Source: Trileptium ribeirensis
Taxonomy: Eukaryota > Nematoda > Enoplea > Enoplida > Thoracostomopsidae
Assembly (NCBI GenBank): GCA_030248225.1
Contig: JASANE010010209.1
Span: 1-64,000, forward strand
DNA: 64,000 nt
Direction: 5' to 3'
Made by a program: the position numbers and the translations under genes. Below, in pieces: positions 22,561-34,518 of this stretch (position 1 is the stretch's first letter; the number at the start of each line of letters is the position of its first letter). The notes under the pieces are model-generated. The model saw only the letters and a program-made list of their open reading frames with translations, ran no database searches and had not been told where the DNA came from.

Positions 22561-23340
22561 GGCGACATCACGGGTTTCGTTTTCAACCATATATATTGAT
22601 AAGGCAAAATCGTATACAGGTACAGTATAAGGGATAACAAGGATCAATATAGCAATATAGTACGCTGGGAAATCGGGTTCATTAAGTTGGATATCGGGTC
22701 TTCGCGGAACTCTCACAGCGGCGTGAAATTATCACCAAATTCACCTAAGTCTTCGTTCAGGACGCAACAGCTGCGCTTACATTACTCGGCACGGAACAAA
22801 AAGAGAAAGTCGACGATGCGATGCTCAGTTATCAGCATACTAACGGCTCGCACGGAATTAGGGAACTCCATTTTATTCGGTTCAGGTAAGCTAATAGGCG
22901 GCTAAACATAACTATCAGGCGGGTGGAGTGGCGAAACGTTCAATTGTGGGACTACATAAAAACCATTCTGCTCATCCTAAACTACAGCGTATACAACAAA
23001 TCAGTTATTGCTATGGTACACAATACGAATTGTGATACGATAAGGTACGACAAACACGAGGGTTATACGACGAAATAACACGGTTATAAGTGAAGGATCA
23101 ATAATATCGGTGGTACATCGTATTCAAGGATATACAAACGTTACCAATGACGTTTTTCTTTATTGGTACGACCTCCGAACTCGGTGCGACTGACCATTCT
23201 ACTCTTTCACACATACGCATCGGCAACCTATAACCGCCGGTAACAAGTATCTCGGTAAACGGTAAACGATGCATGGCAACAACAATTAACGGTTCTTAGG
23301 TATCTTTTCAACTGAAACGTCAGCTACGTTCGGTAAAGGT
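22560..23340 (+). repeat. TACGATACAA-type simple-word-rich segment
   Basis: It contains many GGTAC/TACGA/TATACGACG words similar in style to 1740-2570 and 26590-27625, without the clear shared blocks of those two. It may be a more diverged copy. No gene was seen. Confidence 0.25.
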
Positions 23341-24004
23341 ATTGGTGACAATGAGAAATGTACTATCATATCTCGGTACTCGAAGCTTAAATCTCGACTC
23401 GTTTATGTCCCAAAATATTCGGTAATTGTCATTCCCTTTTTGCATCTACACTCGTGAACTAGGGTAAACTCAAAGTAGTCAGGGTAAAATGATACTGGGG
23501 CGGCTTGTAGGTCCGGTAGGAAAGATTGGGACCCAATTATCTAACTGTTCCGACTTTTCCTAACGCAAAACTACAAGTAAAATCCTAGCTAATATGTACA
23601 CACCATTATAACAATGGAACACTAGGAAAATAATATTTTAGATCGACGGCCAAATTTTGACTAAATTTGTCCATTCTAATAAAGCGCTGGATCGAGCCGG
23701 ATCCAGGGAAAACTGTAAACTTGCTCATCCGGTTTCGCTCAGATTCTTCATCCACGATCGATTCGGCGGAACGATCTTCGACACTCAATAAAATAAAAGC
23801 CAATAAAACCTTAAGTGACGCAAGAGAAAAAGAATTCAAACGCAGAAAACTATATCTAACGGTGCGGACATTCGAAGTCCTAAAACAACTTTGCTGAGCG
23901 GTTACCAGGTGTACTACGGTAACCTGACATGTATACTTCCAGGCATATCTGATCTGTATTACTCCGAATACTACTTTAGAAACACGGAACGACTAAAGGA
24001 ACAA

Positions 24005-25990
24005 TTTGAGGGAGGCGTACAATCATTCGTCCGTGTTAGATTCCAGGTTTCCTAATTGATATTTTCTTCCTACAACTACGGAAGGTTTGGGGAGGCGTTG
24101 TCTCGAACCTCTAAGTTTGTGGTATTAGCAGGGCTTTGAAACTATGTTTTCGACGCTAGGGCAATTGAGCTGAGAGTGATATTCGGGCGGGCTTAAGGAT
24201 TACTTTGGATCCGACGGTTCACAAGGGTACTATATATAAATATCTTTCATTTCTTGCATTCCGACTACGTAACGGAAGGATCTTCGCACGATCGTGATAT
24301 TTTTTTACTATAGATGGATTGCACAAAACTGGGATGATCTGTTAACTCAGCCTGGGGTGATTTCTTAGACTTACGATTCTAGTACTAAATTAGTCATCAC
24401 TCGAAAACGAGGAATACCACTGTCACGCTCGCGAGTGGACCACTCCCCAAGCAATGAACCGCTCTGGGGCTGTTCCCAATTTCTACGAGGTTTACCGGTT
24501 GAAACGCGATACCATTGCGGGAAATAGAAATCACTTTAGTAGTAACTAAAATCGCTCGTCATCGCAGCGAAGCGATGGTACTTGTGTGATTCAGGGATCC
24601 GTCTAGGCTGACGAACTATTCGCAAGGGGCGTCCTAATGTGATTACATTCGAAGCAGGTTCTCTCCATCAGGTTACTCTGTATAGATTATCTGATTATAA
24701 AATGCGATTATACGAGTATTCCTCATGTTTATGGTCTAGGGGGCAGGGGATAAAGTTCCATTTAGATGGTTGGAAATTAATTCAGGACTAAGCCTATAAG
24801 TGGCGATGCCTTGTGGCCATCGACACGAGCTTAATGTGCGTAACTCTTCGATTATTCGATGCTATACAGTTCTCGGGAAGAGCTGAATTTACTACTAAAT
24901 TTTGCCAAGGGCTTCGACGATTCCTGCCTATTAGAGGTATTCGAAACGTCTGATCTAACAGTCATTATAACCGTAACACGTCTTTCTACCAAATTTGACT
25001 CAGCTTAGACTCCTAAATTATTTGGTTCCTTGGTCTCGACCGAGATTCTTAGCTCTATCCATCGAAATGGTGGGGTAAACCCACAATGCCAAATTTCTCG
25101 TGATTCTGCCAGCCTTTCTCTGTAAAATTTTGCCCAAGGGCTGCACTCGACCGAAATTTATGATTTATAAGGGTATGGTCAACCGCCTTTTCATAGATTG
25201 GTCCGCCTGGCTCGGATCCGATAGATGCGATATCGCTCTTCGCGATATCACTAAAATTTATACACAAAAATCTTGCCATTTGCAACAAAATTATCAGCTC
25301 TGGTAAAGTTGATACTTCCATGGGAGCGGCAGCATATCGGAGTTTCAAGACTCCGCAGCTGCCGTGCTGCGTTGATGTGAATATACAGAGAGACAAAACT
25401 TAAATATGCTGAACAATCTATGGTAAAACTAAAGGAAAACCTAACTGTGAAAATGAATATACGGGAAAAGAATCTATGAAATCTGTGTAAGAAACCCGAG
25501 CGGCTTTTGCGCTGCTCGAGTTTAAATTTATTATAATTTTTGGACGGCCCACGGCTTTGCCGGGAGTAATAGCGCAAAAGGAAGGCCTAACGAACCTTTA
25601 TTTGTAAAATAAAAATCAAGGCGATAAATTAAGGAACTCGATTGAAGGTCGATTAAATCTAGGGCAGGTCACTACCAACATCCTAATAAAATTTCGACAA
25701 AATTCCTGGACCTGTCTTGGATGACTAACACCAAGTATAACGAGTACTGCTTCATAACCACATGGGTTCAACGTGAGTAAGAGCATAAACCAAATTGTCT
25801 AGTAGTACTCGAAATAGAAAAGTTGGCGAAGGATGTTACGTTCCGTAATAAATATGTATACTGAAATTAAATTTATTTAACCTCGGTCGGCTCGGTTTCC
25901 ACATGACTCAGGAATCATGTAAAATTTTCTAGACGCGGGTGTAGCGTTTGTTTGTGCCTTAACTCAATGACCTAGGGAGGTTCAGAATGG
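24005..25990 (+). repeat. Large unidentified element, forward copy
   Basis: Positions 24005-24530 match 29165-29660 nearly continuously (shared AACTACGGAAGGTTTGGGG, ATTCGGGCGGGCTTAAGGAT, TGGATCCGACGGTTCACAAG). Positions 25340-25600 match 29705-29960 (AATGAATATACGGGAAAAGA, then a GAGCGGCTTTNGCGCTGCTC hairpin). A CGAAGCGATGGTACTTGTG block at 24566 matches 35826, and a CTCGGTCGGCTCGG block at about 25883 matches 39935. ORFs of 68-113 codons here are overlapping and unsupported. Terminal repeats were not identified. Confidence 0.5.
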
Positions 25991-26589
25991 CTTCGGCTAG
26001 ATAAGTAAGTCTTGGAATATCTGATCATGGCTATGTATTTGCGGGACAAGCTGGGCCGGGCCAGACTAACATATAAAAGTGAGCGCGGACACAGAATCGC
26101 TAAATGTTCAACGCTAAAACTTATCGACTCATTTTTTGGTCCCATTATAAGTCACTCTAAGGCTATTTTATCTAACATCAGTAACGCTGTTCTACATGGC
26201 TCTCTGTAAACACTTACATACTCGGAGCTGTTCGTTCAATCGTCCATCACTCGTCCATCCATTCGCAAAACCAAAAGCAAAAAGCCAAATGCAAAGTAAA
26301 AGCAACATGTCAGAAACGATAAGAAATACCAAAGAGCATCAGAGCCGGTCTGTAAAACCAACTAAACTTTTTATTTCTGTCGGCACAGCTCAGCTCAGAT
26401 TGACTGCTTCGCAGTCTTTAGCCAATAAGAAACAAACTAACAGAGACTGAAATCTTGAAATTTAAAGCTAAAACCCAAAGAAATTCCAGTATCGGCGGTT
26501 CAACTCCAAAGAAAATGCCGAAGTCAATTAGGAATCTAATCTAATGAACCTAATCATAAACAGTTGCGCACTGACGTAGATATATATAC

Positions 26590-27104
26590 ATTACATATAT
26601 ACATGGAGATGGAGGTACGTACCAAAGTACAGCAAATTACAACGACAATTACAGAAATGACAGCAAAAGTACAAAATGGTGGCATATAGTTGTGTGCCGT
26701 TATGGCTTCAACAAGCAAAGATGGTACAGCAAAAGTAATACGATCATCGCAATGAAATTAAACGGTACCAACACTGCAAGTTGAATGTAAGGAATCATTA
26801 AAATCATAGCATCAATTTTACGCGTGAATAATGGTATGAATATGAATTAAGTATATATGTATAGAACCAATGCAACCAAGTTATCAATTAGACATATATT
26901 ATAGACTGACGGTACAAAATTTATATATAGCGATCAATATTTTCATTGTACGGCAATACAAATTAGGCATCCAAATGGGTGCCTTTATGGCAACAACGAA
27001 TGGTTATAGTACGATAAAAACAGTAACAACAACAATGCGGTACTTTGTAATCATGTTACAGCAATGATATCAACCCATTGTGATAATGAAAAATTCGACG
27101 TAAC

Positions 27105-27157
<53 letters not shown>

Positions 27158-27625
27158 ATACTGTCCCTATCTGCTATCGAGCGAAACCACAGTGGTGGGA
27201 ACGGGCACCGCGAAGTCGGCGGGGAAAGAAGACCCTGTTGAGTTTGACTTTATGGTCTTGACTCTACGTACTAGAAAATATGCGCAAATATATAACGAGG
27301 CTGTGGGGCATAGCGACTCCTAGTTTGCGGTACTTATCGACTATCAGTAGGACGACCACAGGGTCTCGTGCTTTTTATTGTACGGGGAAAATCAGGGCGT
27401 GATTCGGTTGGTATAACCAGATCATTGACTTCTGGTCTGTTCCAAATATATGTTTCTATACCGGTACGGGGCAAAATGGCTTCACTTTCCTTCAGAGCCA
27501 TAGTCGTTGGAAAATCAATTTCGCAGGCTACTTGTACCCAAAATTCGTAACTGTTGTCCATTGGGCTATGGACAGGATTAATCTATCTCGTAGCGATCCA
27601 GCATGGATCTGTTACATCTTTTAAA
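26590..27625 (+). repeat. TACGGTACG-rich interspersed repeat, copy 2
   Basis: It shares with 1740-2570 the block GGGTGCCTTTATGGCAACAA (about 26977), an earlier GTGCCGTTATGGC copy (about 26694), and the closing CTATCTCGTAGCGATCCAGC, then ATGGATCTGTTACAT near 27615. The two TTTATGGC blocks are about 285 bp apart, so the repeat is itself internally duplicated. No gene was recognised. Confidence 0.5.
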
Positions 27626-29164
27626 TTTTAAGGGGAACTTATTTGACTCTTTACTTGGGGTTGGAATATTAAGTAGAAGTTCTAAGGCAGGTTTTATCAA
27701 GTGGATTTTGATTTATTTTGGGGTCTTCCAATTTGGATATTTCATTTAGCTCTTTTAGGTTCTCAATCAGTTTACACCGTACTACTTTCCGATTACTGCA
27801 GGATATAGGTTATTTGGGTGCACAAATTTGGGTATAGAAAAACAGGTTATTTGGGTGTTACTACGTTTGTATTTTCCTTCACTACTGTGGGGTTTTTGAT
27901 GCTATTTTCCTTCGAGAGAAGTGGGTTCACTGGAGTCATGAGCCCTTCAAAAGTTTGAAACCCTGCGTACCTGTGGGAACACCAGGCACAAAAGACCCTG
28001 AGAGCCAGCGTGTCCGACCCACAGTCACTAAGGTCTAAAATATTTACAATGATTAAAATAAGTAATAAAATAATAACAATTGTAAATTATGGTACAACCT
28101 GAAATTTAGAATCTTTCGGGGCTTTATGTACAATATTTTCGACCATCGGTTTACGGGGTTTAATTTGTGACAGCTGGCTATATTAAAATCGTAGTTTCAA
28201 ATAAATTATTAATTTTACAAGTGTTCGTTTGTTACGTTTTCTTAGGTGCACTTTTATGTTTTTAATTTGTGGTTTTTTTAAGTTTTCCCCATAGTTTACG
28301 AATCTGCCCTAAGTTTTCAGAGAAATGGTCGAAAATCTTTTGATTGACCTTCTCTTAATTTTTAGAGGGGTATACTGGCTTTTTACCTAGGATTTTGGGA
28401 TTTTTCTTGGAGTTTCGTTACAGGATAGGGGCGTAAGTCGATCCTTCTAAAAAGTGTGCATTCGCACCTCCTGCTGATCTCGCTAACAAGTCATTACATT
28501 ACCAGACAGTTATCACAGTCAGTAATATTAAGACAAGTATCCCAATGACTTGTCATCAGTTTTTTCGAAGGTTGTCAAACCTTAATTTATTAAGTTTATC
28601 ACGGTTGCTGATAACCATACTTGAGCTTACTTCAAGTATCTATAATCTAAAATTTTAAGAGTTTCAAAATTTGGGAGTTTTCCCAACTTTGTTGCATTTT
28701 CAGGGCATTTGCGTTGCATTTCCTTAGTTGAGTAGTACCATTAGGAACCGGTTTTCGGGGTGCCATTTTGTTATTTCGGGGTCTACCCGTTTGTTAGTTG
28801 TGGGGGTAGGTTCTGGCAGTGCCGGGGAGTTTTTTTATTTTAGTGAGGATATTTTCCTCACTGGGTTTGTTTCTTCGTCTTATTTGTCGGGAATTGGGAA
28901 GCTTCTGTGCTTCCTCTCTAGGTTAAAATGGGGTTCCAGTGAAGGTACCCGTACAAAAATAAAAGAGCATCTAGAAATCGATCGTCTTTTTTACGACGCA
29001 CCGCGGGTCGATCACACCGTAAATGGACATTTGAGCAGCTTGGGGTAGGAAAATCGCAAAATATTAGCTTTACTATAGTTACTGATATAGATTTTTCCTT
29101 ATAAAATTACGCTTAAAGCACAAAAGGAACAACAAAGTGACTAAATGACTTAAAATGACTAAAC

Positions 29165-30210
29165 GAACAATTTGAGGGCGGCGTACAATCATCCGTCCGT
29201 GTTCGATTCCGAGTTGATGTTTTCTTCCTACAACTACGGAAGGTTTGGGGAGGCGCTGGCTCTAACCTCTAAGCTCGTGGTATTAACAGGGTTGTAAAAC
29301 TATGTTTTTGACGCTAGGGTAATTCAGCTGAGAGTAATATTCGGGCGGGCTTAAGGATCACTTTGGATCCGACGGTTCACAAGGGTACTATATATAACTA
29401 TCATGCATTCCGACTACGTAAAGGAAGGATCCTCGCACGATTGCGATATTTTTTTACTATAGATGGGTTGCACCAAACTTGGCTGATCTATTAACTCATT
29501 CTGGGGGTGATTTCCTAGACTTACGATTCAAGTACTGAATTAGTCCTCACTCGCAAACGAGGAATACCACGGTAAAGCTTGCGAGTGGAACACTGCCGAA
29601 GCAATAAACCGTTCTGGAGCTGTTGCCAATTTCTACGAGCTTTAACGGGTTGAAAAGCTTAAGCTACCTAGCTGGTTTCTTAGTTATTTGTTTGTTCGAG
29701 GTTCATGACTCCGTAGGTGTCGTGCTGCGTTAATGTGAATATACAGAAAGACAAAACTGAAATATGCTGGAAAATTTATGGTAAAGCTAAACCAAAACCC
29801 AACTATGAAAATGAATATACGGGAAAAGAATCTATGAAATCTGTGTAAGAAACCTGAGCGGCTTTCGCGCTGCTCGGATTTTAATTTATTATAATTTTTG
29901 GACGGGCCATGGATTTGCTAGGTTTAATAGCGCAAATGGAAGGCCTAACGGGCCTCTATTAGTAAAATAAAAATCATCAAAATTCATTGAGGGAATTATA
30001 ATTTATTAACATTTGAATTTTTTAGGTGCGGGCAGGCCTTTTTTGGGTCATCGGGCAAAATAACCCGGCCGGGTTTGTCCCACCATTAGGTCTCATTCGA
30101 AAGACCAAATACGATGATACAACTCAGAAAAATTTAAGCGCAATTCCTTGAGGGAATTTTAAAATATTCCAAATTTTGGGTCGTCGGGTTTAGGAATCCG
30201 ACAAGACATT
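29165..30210 (+). repeat. Large unidentified element, internally deleted forward copy
   Basis: This copy carries the same first 500 bp as 24005-24530 and the same later block as 25340-25600, but about 0.7 kb between them is missing: the junction falls near 29660-29700. It continues to a CAATTCCTTGAGGGAATTTT block and a GGTCTCATTCGAAAGACC palindrome at about 30088, similar to the motif at about 1340 and 41030. It is a deletion derivative of the 24005-25990 element, in the same orientation and 5 kb downstream. Confidence 0.5.
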
Positions 30211-30224
30211 AATGAATTTTGAAG

Positions 30225-30345
30225 TTGCGTATATTCATCAAACACAAAGTCTGTTCAAATGATTACCCAAAATGACCACTTTATGGAACCTCGCTCGCTC
30301 CGTTTCACCCTCGCTTGGGAGATACTTGTATAACTGCTTAGTACT
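30225..30345 (+). repeat. Fragment (right end) of the AGCGAGCG TIR family
   Basis: It shows a GATTACCCAAAATGACC stretch, then GGAACCTCGCTCGCTCCGTT and TCACCCTCGCTTGGGAGATAC. These correspond to the right terminus seen at 15750 and 6785. Only the terminus is left. Confidence 0.4.
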
Positions 30346-30662
30346 TTAAGATGAAAAATAATTGTAGGTAAGGGGTGGCAGACAAGGGTAGACCTGGACT
30401 ACTCAACCCAAAAAAATTCTTTTGCTGTATGCATCTTGTGTATTGCATCTCTTTAGTGTGATAGTTTACAAATCCCGAACAACGATTTCACGGATGCATC
30501 TTTCAAAAGCACCCAAATGGCTCAGGAAATTTTATTACGGACAGTTATGAACTTAAATTAAATAGGCTTTCTTAACCTTGGTAAGCACACAGTAACTAAT
30601 TGTATTTGTGGTAAATTGTGATTGAAGCAATTGCCAAACAAATCTACAAAATTGCCTTTTAG

Positions 30663-30791
30663 TCAGTGAAGCAGGCGAGGCATGGGGTGGTGAAGAAGAC
30701 ATTCTACTCGACGAAGACGGCGTTATTGCTGATGGTATGCAAGGACTTGACCTTGAAGGTGTTACCAGTGGTGAAGTCGAAGAAGGTGAAG
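30663..30791 (+). CDS. COPA: Coatomer subunit alpha (alpha-COP), internal exon 5 of 6 visible
   Basis: The exon starts by completing a valine codon, then encodes SEAGEAWGGEEDILLDEDGV, IADGMQGLDLEGV and an acidic TSGEVEEGEG end. An acidic stretch of the form GE-AWG-E-D-L-LDEDG is the conserved landmark of alpha-COP between the WPLLTV segment and the GWDVE segment. The acceptor is TTGCCTTTTAG at 30662 and the donor is GAAG followed by GTAGGC at 30792. It is phase 1 at both ends. It sits between introns of 9.3 and 30.7 kb, so this 129-bp exon must be recognised by exon definition. Confidence 0.92.
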
Positions 30792-31589
30792 GTAGGCCGT
30801 TGATATTGTTAGTGACACCGGAAGCTGTGTGAACTGTGATATTTATAATTTCTGTGAGTATGGTCGCCAACGGCAGACTATTATTTAATTCGGTATTACT
30901 GTAATTTTCTCCTTTTACTTTTCGTCACCTTTATTGCCAATGATACTTGATACCCATGTAGAAATGAAGAACAATCTATTATTTACCTAGTATCAATAAT
31001 AAATGGCGATTTTCTTAAAATAGACATTACTAAATGGTCCCTGTTGAAAGCGGGCCGCGGACATTGCTTTTGTTTTATGATCACAGTCGATACAGCGTAT
31101 AATAAATTTGTATCAGAGATGCGAAAATACAATATTGTCTGATTAAAACGAATCTGAACGTAGTGAACACTGCCATGATTGCCTTATTACAGTTTGGGCA
31201 AAGAACTAAATTATCGATGATTTCGATTAAACGGATTTTTAACAGATTTCGATTTTGATGCAGTATAATGCGGATTGATTTTTAAACTATATTTCAAAGT
31301 TACAAAATTTCAATCGATTGCGATCTCGATAGCGTTTTATTTCGGTTGTGATATTCATCTGGAATATTTATTCAAAAAATGTCTTGGTTGACGTGGCGCT
31401 AGATTAATACTACCATGAACGCATACAAAACGATTAGATCAAATTGTTGAAATATGTTATGTATCACCGGTAATATTCGGATGAGGTTGATGTTTTATGT
31501 AAATATACTTAGGCACATAATGTTCTGCAATATGAACTAAGTCAATGCAGCCAGTAGTTTTTTATATAATATTGACGTGACGCTGGTGC

Positions 31590-32130
31590 ACCACGCACCT
31601 CCAAACGCGGTGGCCGTACGACACCAGCTATTGTAACCTCATGGGCGGACCCGCCGAATTGGTTGGGCACGTCGCCTACATGGTTTTACCTTCGAGGTTC
31701 CCAGGGAGGTTGGCCCCGTCGCTGTTCCATGACAAGGAGACCATACCGCTGTTCCCTGTCCTGGTCTCAGCTGGAAGTTTCATTTGGATACATCGTTGGG
31801 ATTAGCCAAATACAATTTCCACTACATAATTTTATAGCCACAATGGCCGCCACTAGGGTTTTACAATAAATTCCTAGTCTTTTTGCGTCGGATACTGAGT
31901 TCACCGGATTGTTCCCCGAATCGTTGTGGATGTTGGACCTTTGGAGCTCTCGCACTCAAATTCCGCGCTTCAGCCGTACTCGTTAATTAGCCAGCGAACC
32001 ACATTAACACTTGTGACCTTTCCGACGGCATGCCTGAAGGCATGGTCATCGACTGGAGCGACGATTTCAAACTCTTTGACAGATATCGCTACATCAATCA
32101 ACGTAGGGACGCAAAGGGTTTTTCAATAAT
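31590..32130 (+). repeat. Coding-region remnant of the large unidentified element, copy 3
   Basis: It matches the minus strand of 5470-4740 over its whole length: GCACCACGCACNTCCAA, then ACACCAGCTATTGTAACCTC, GGCACGTCGCCTAC, GGAGACCATACCGCTNTTCC, CAGCTGGAAGTTTCA, CACTAGGG, and a final TCGACTGG...CGATTTC block. The conserved frame is given in the separate pseudogene entry. The ORFs at 31663-31869 and 31926-32129 are in other frames. Confidence 0.45.
31641..31803 (+). pseudogene. Decayed coding remnant of an unidentified mobile element, copy 2
   Basis: The frame starting at 31641 reads a GGPAELVGHVAYMVLPSR segment, then LAPSLFHDKETIPLF and VSAGSFIWIHRW before a TAG. The minus-strand copy at 5285-5105 reads the corresponding PAEWVAHVAY, LAPS, KETIPLF and VSGGSF series. 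Agreement at the protein level between two copies 26 kb apart shows this was once coding. The product is not recognised. Confidence 0.4.
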
Positions 32131-33150
32131 CAATTTATGCATGACTAAACTTAAGGTGACCCTACCAACCTTCCTCTTTTGTTATATCCGATATCGAATT
32201 GCAAACCGACCCTTGTTATGGAAAATGGGCTGAATTTAATTTCGTTTTTCGCTAGCAGAAAAGTGGCAAAATCAAATCCATGTGTCAAAGATTATACCTT
32301 GTTTTCAAAAAAATTTAGACTTTCAATTTGCAAAAATTCGGTTCCCTAATGCCTAATCATTTAATTTAGATAATTCAGTGTTTGCGAACAAATTTAATGC
32401 AAAAATAACATCACAAGTAAATAGATCCTGTGTTTAGCTCTTGTTGTTCGCGAACAAACCGGTATTTTCAAATTCGACAAATTTTCGCTCTCAAAAATTT
32501 GGGTAATTTTGCTTGAATTTTCGCGAACACAAAATGGCTAGATTTCAGTCGCGAACAGTATTACGCCGGATTTCATTTGGCCAATGAACGTTCAGCAACA
32601 ATTTTTATACAAAATTACATAATACGGGTCGCTTTAAGTTTACTAGCGCATTATTGACAAGCAAATCGGTTACACGTTCGCTTATGAGGTAACACAATGC
32701 GGTTATTCATCTGATGATATTAACGTATACCAGAAATGGAAATGGTATAAACAACATAGGCGCGTAGTTCCCGCAAGTAATTTTTTGGATGAAACTATGG
32801 GTCATAAAAGTAACTTTCTAAATCGAACGCACACTTAGCTTACGCGAACACTCCCGTGATGGCTACCGTATTAAAAAATGAGAAAATTGATACGCATGAC
32901 CAACAATACAGCTAACAGGGCGACAGAAGCTAATCGATCACTCAATGACGTCACTCGGCCGGTTCAGGTAAGCTGAATACAACTAGTAAGTAATGATTAA
33001 CAAACAGAAGTGACAGCGCGCTAAACAATATATTTGGTTCTGGTACGTACGCTACGGAAGCGAAACGATAAGAGACATGAATGTCAGGGCGCAGTTCGAC
33101 TGCTTGTCGTATTCTAATGCTATTCTGCCAAAGGTTAAATATGACAAAGT

Positions 33151-34518
33151 CAGGGAATAACCGGAACCGTCCATTGAAACCGGATACGGAACCGGAATCG
33201 TAACCTGGTCTTCGAAACTTATATATAGTAAAATAGATGAAGGAAGAAATGAAGGTACAGTGGAATTAAAATGTGTTAAAAATAACTTTTACATTAAACT
33301 TAATGTATTGCGATGGCAATATTGCCTCTCTGGAACTTTGAAGAGCCTGAGGAAGCTAATAATGGGCTCTCCATTCGCTAAAAATTTTGCCAGGGGGCAT
33401 CAAACGAGTGTCCCTGGTCGGGACCGGCTGGAGCCTGATTTTGTCAGGGTTAAAAAGGATGGTTAAAAACCGTGTCAGAAATACTGCCAACATGGTTTTG
33501 GTGGAGAGAAAAAGCGATTTTGAATGCAAATTTTGACAAACGATAAACTTAATGTATTGGGATGGCATTATGGCCTTTGTGGAACTTTAAAGAGACAGAC
33601 GAAGCTAATAATGTTTATTTATCAATCAATATGTCGGTTTTGGGATCCCCAGAGCAAAAAAATGCCTTTCATTATACACCCTTGCGTACATTGCGTCAAA
33701 CTGAATATGCTTATAGCGCATGGAGCATAGAACAGAGACTTTCACGCTTGTCTCCAGTCGCCTCTATGTACTACACATACATGTTTGTTGTATGTTATCC
33801 TGAAGGAAACTTGAAATTATTGGTTTATATGGTTCTAAGCGAAAATAATGGAAAGTGTATAGACTATAATTTTCTGAACAGTGGTCAGAGACACTGTTTA
33901 CGCTAGCGTTGGGCAACCAATGCCCGTCAGTTACATGATAATGATGATAACTTTCAAATCAGAACGCTATAAACAAAACAAGCTGTGATACTGCTCGCAC
34001 ACTTTCAATAAATACACTTCATTGCCAATAACGCAGTTTCTGGCTGCGTTTCAGTCAACCTTACTTTACTTCAATGTAGACTGATTTAGAAAGTATACAA
34101 GCGCATTGTGATGGTGCTTGACGCAATTTATGTTAGCCAAGCTTACAGCTAAGTACTTCTACATAATTCATACTCGGTTACCGAGTTGGACAGGTTTAAT
34201 TCTAGCGTACCACGCAGACTTCTGAATGTAAAATAGCTGCTACAAGCATTGACCTGGCTCTGTTTTGTTAACGAACTCCTGCATGTTAAGATGAAAAATT
34301 CCAACTGAAATTATGTGTTCCACTTACGTTAAATTGCTGAGGTAATCTTTTCTTTTGCTTGCTTTTATTGTGATTTTGTGTATATTTTTTATATGTTTGG
34401 ACCACAGATGAAACGAAATTTTCAAACCGGAATTCCGGTTCCGGTATGGTTTTTGCCCTTTGTCGAACCTGAACCGGAACACGATTTTCGCCGGAACCGG
34501 AATTCCGGTTACTCCCTA
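33151..34518 (+). mobile_element. hAT-like non-autonomous DNA transposon with 8-bp target duplication
   Basis: The element starts CAGGGAATAACCGGAACCG (33151) and its other end, read inward on the minus strand, is TAGGGAGTAACCGGAATTCC (34518). The flanking 8 bp GACAAAGT is present exactly on both sides (33143-33150 and 34519-34526). CAGGG/TAGGG-type ends with 8-bp target duplications are diagnostic of the hAT superfamily. The interior matches copies at 38635-39435 (inverted) and 55029-56148. No transposase is present; the ORFs of 68-114 codons are incidental. The copy carries an extra segment at 33363-33535 flanked by a duplicated stretch of its own sequence. Confidence 0.75.
33363..33535 (+). 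repeat. Segment inserted in the hAT-like element, related to 42330-42600
   Basis: The segment begins GGCTCTCC, has AAATTTTGCCAGGGGGCA at about 33384, and near its end carries TGGTTTTGGTGGAGAGAAAAAG, then CGATTTTG. The same words occur at 42350-42600, in different order, and on the minus strand near 63960-63840. About 70 bp of the host element (AACTTAATGTATTG...GCTAATAATG) lies on both sides (about 33295-33362 and 33545-33612), which looks like a tandem duplication surrounding the insert. Confidence 0.4.

Larger units (their letters stand above)
21327..30662 (+). other. COPA: COPA intron, 9.3 kb, filled with repeats
   Basis: This is a phase-1 GT-AG intron (donor GTAAGCAG, acceptor TTGCCTTTTAG). 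It contains a truncated TIR-family copy (21785-22240) abutting a mobile-element coding remnant (22300-22560), two related large-element segments (24005-25990 and 29165-30210), a TACGGTACG-rich repeat (26590-27625) and a TIR-end fragment (30225-30345). In 27630-29160 nothing was recognised beyond AT-rich sequence; the 106-codon ORF at 28728-29048 has no known family. Confidence 0.8.
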
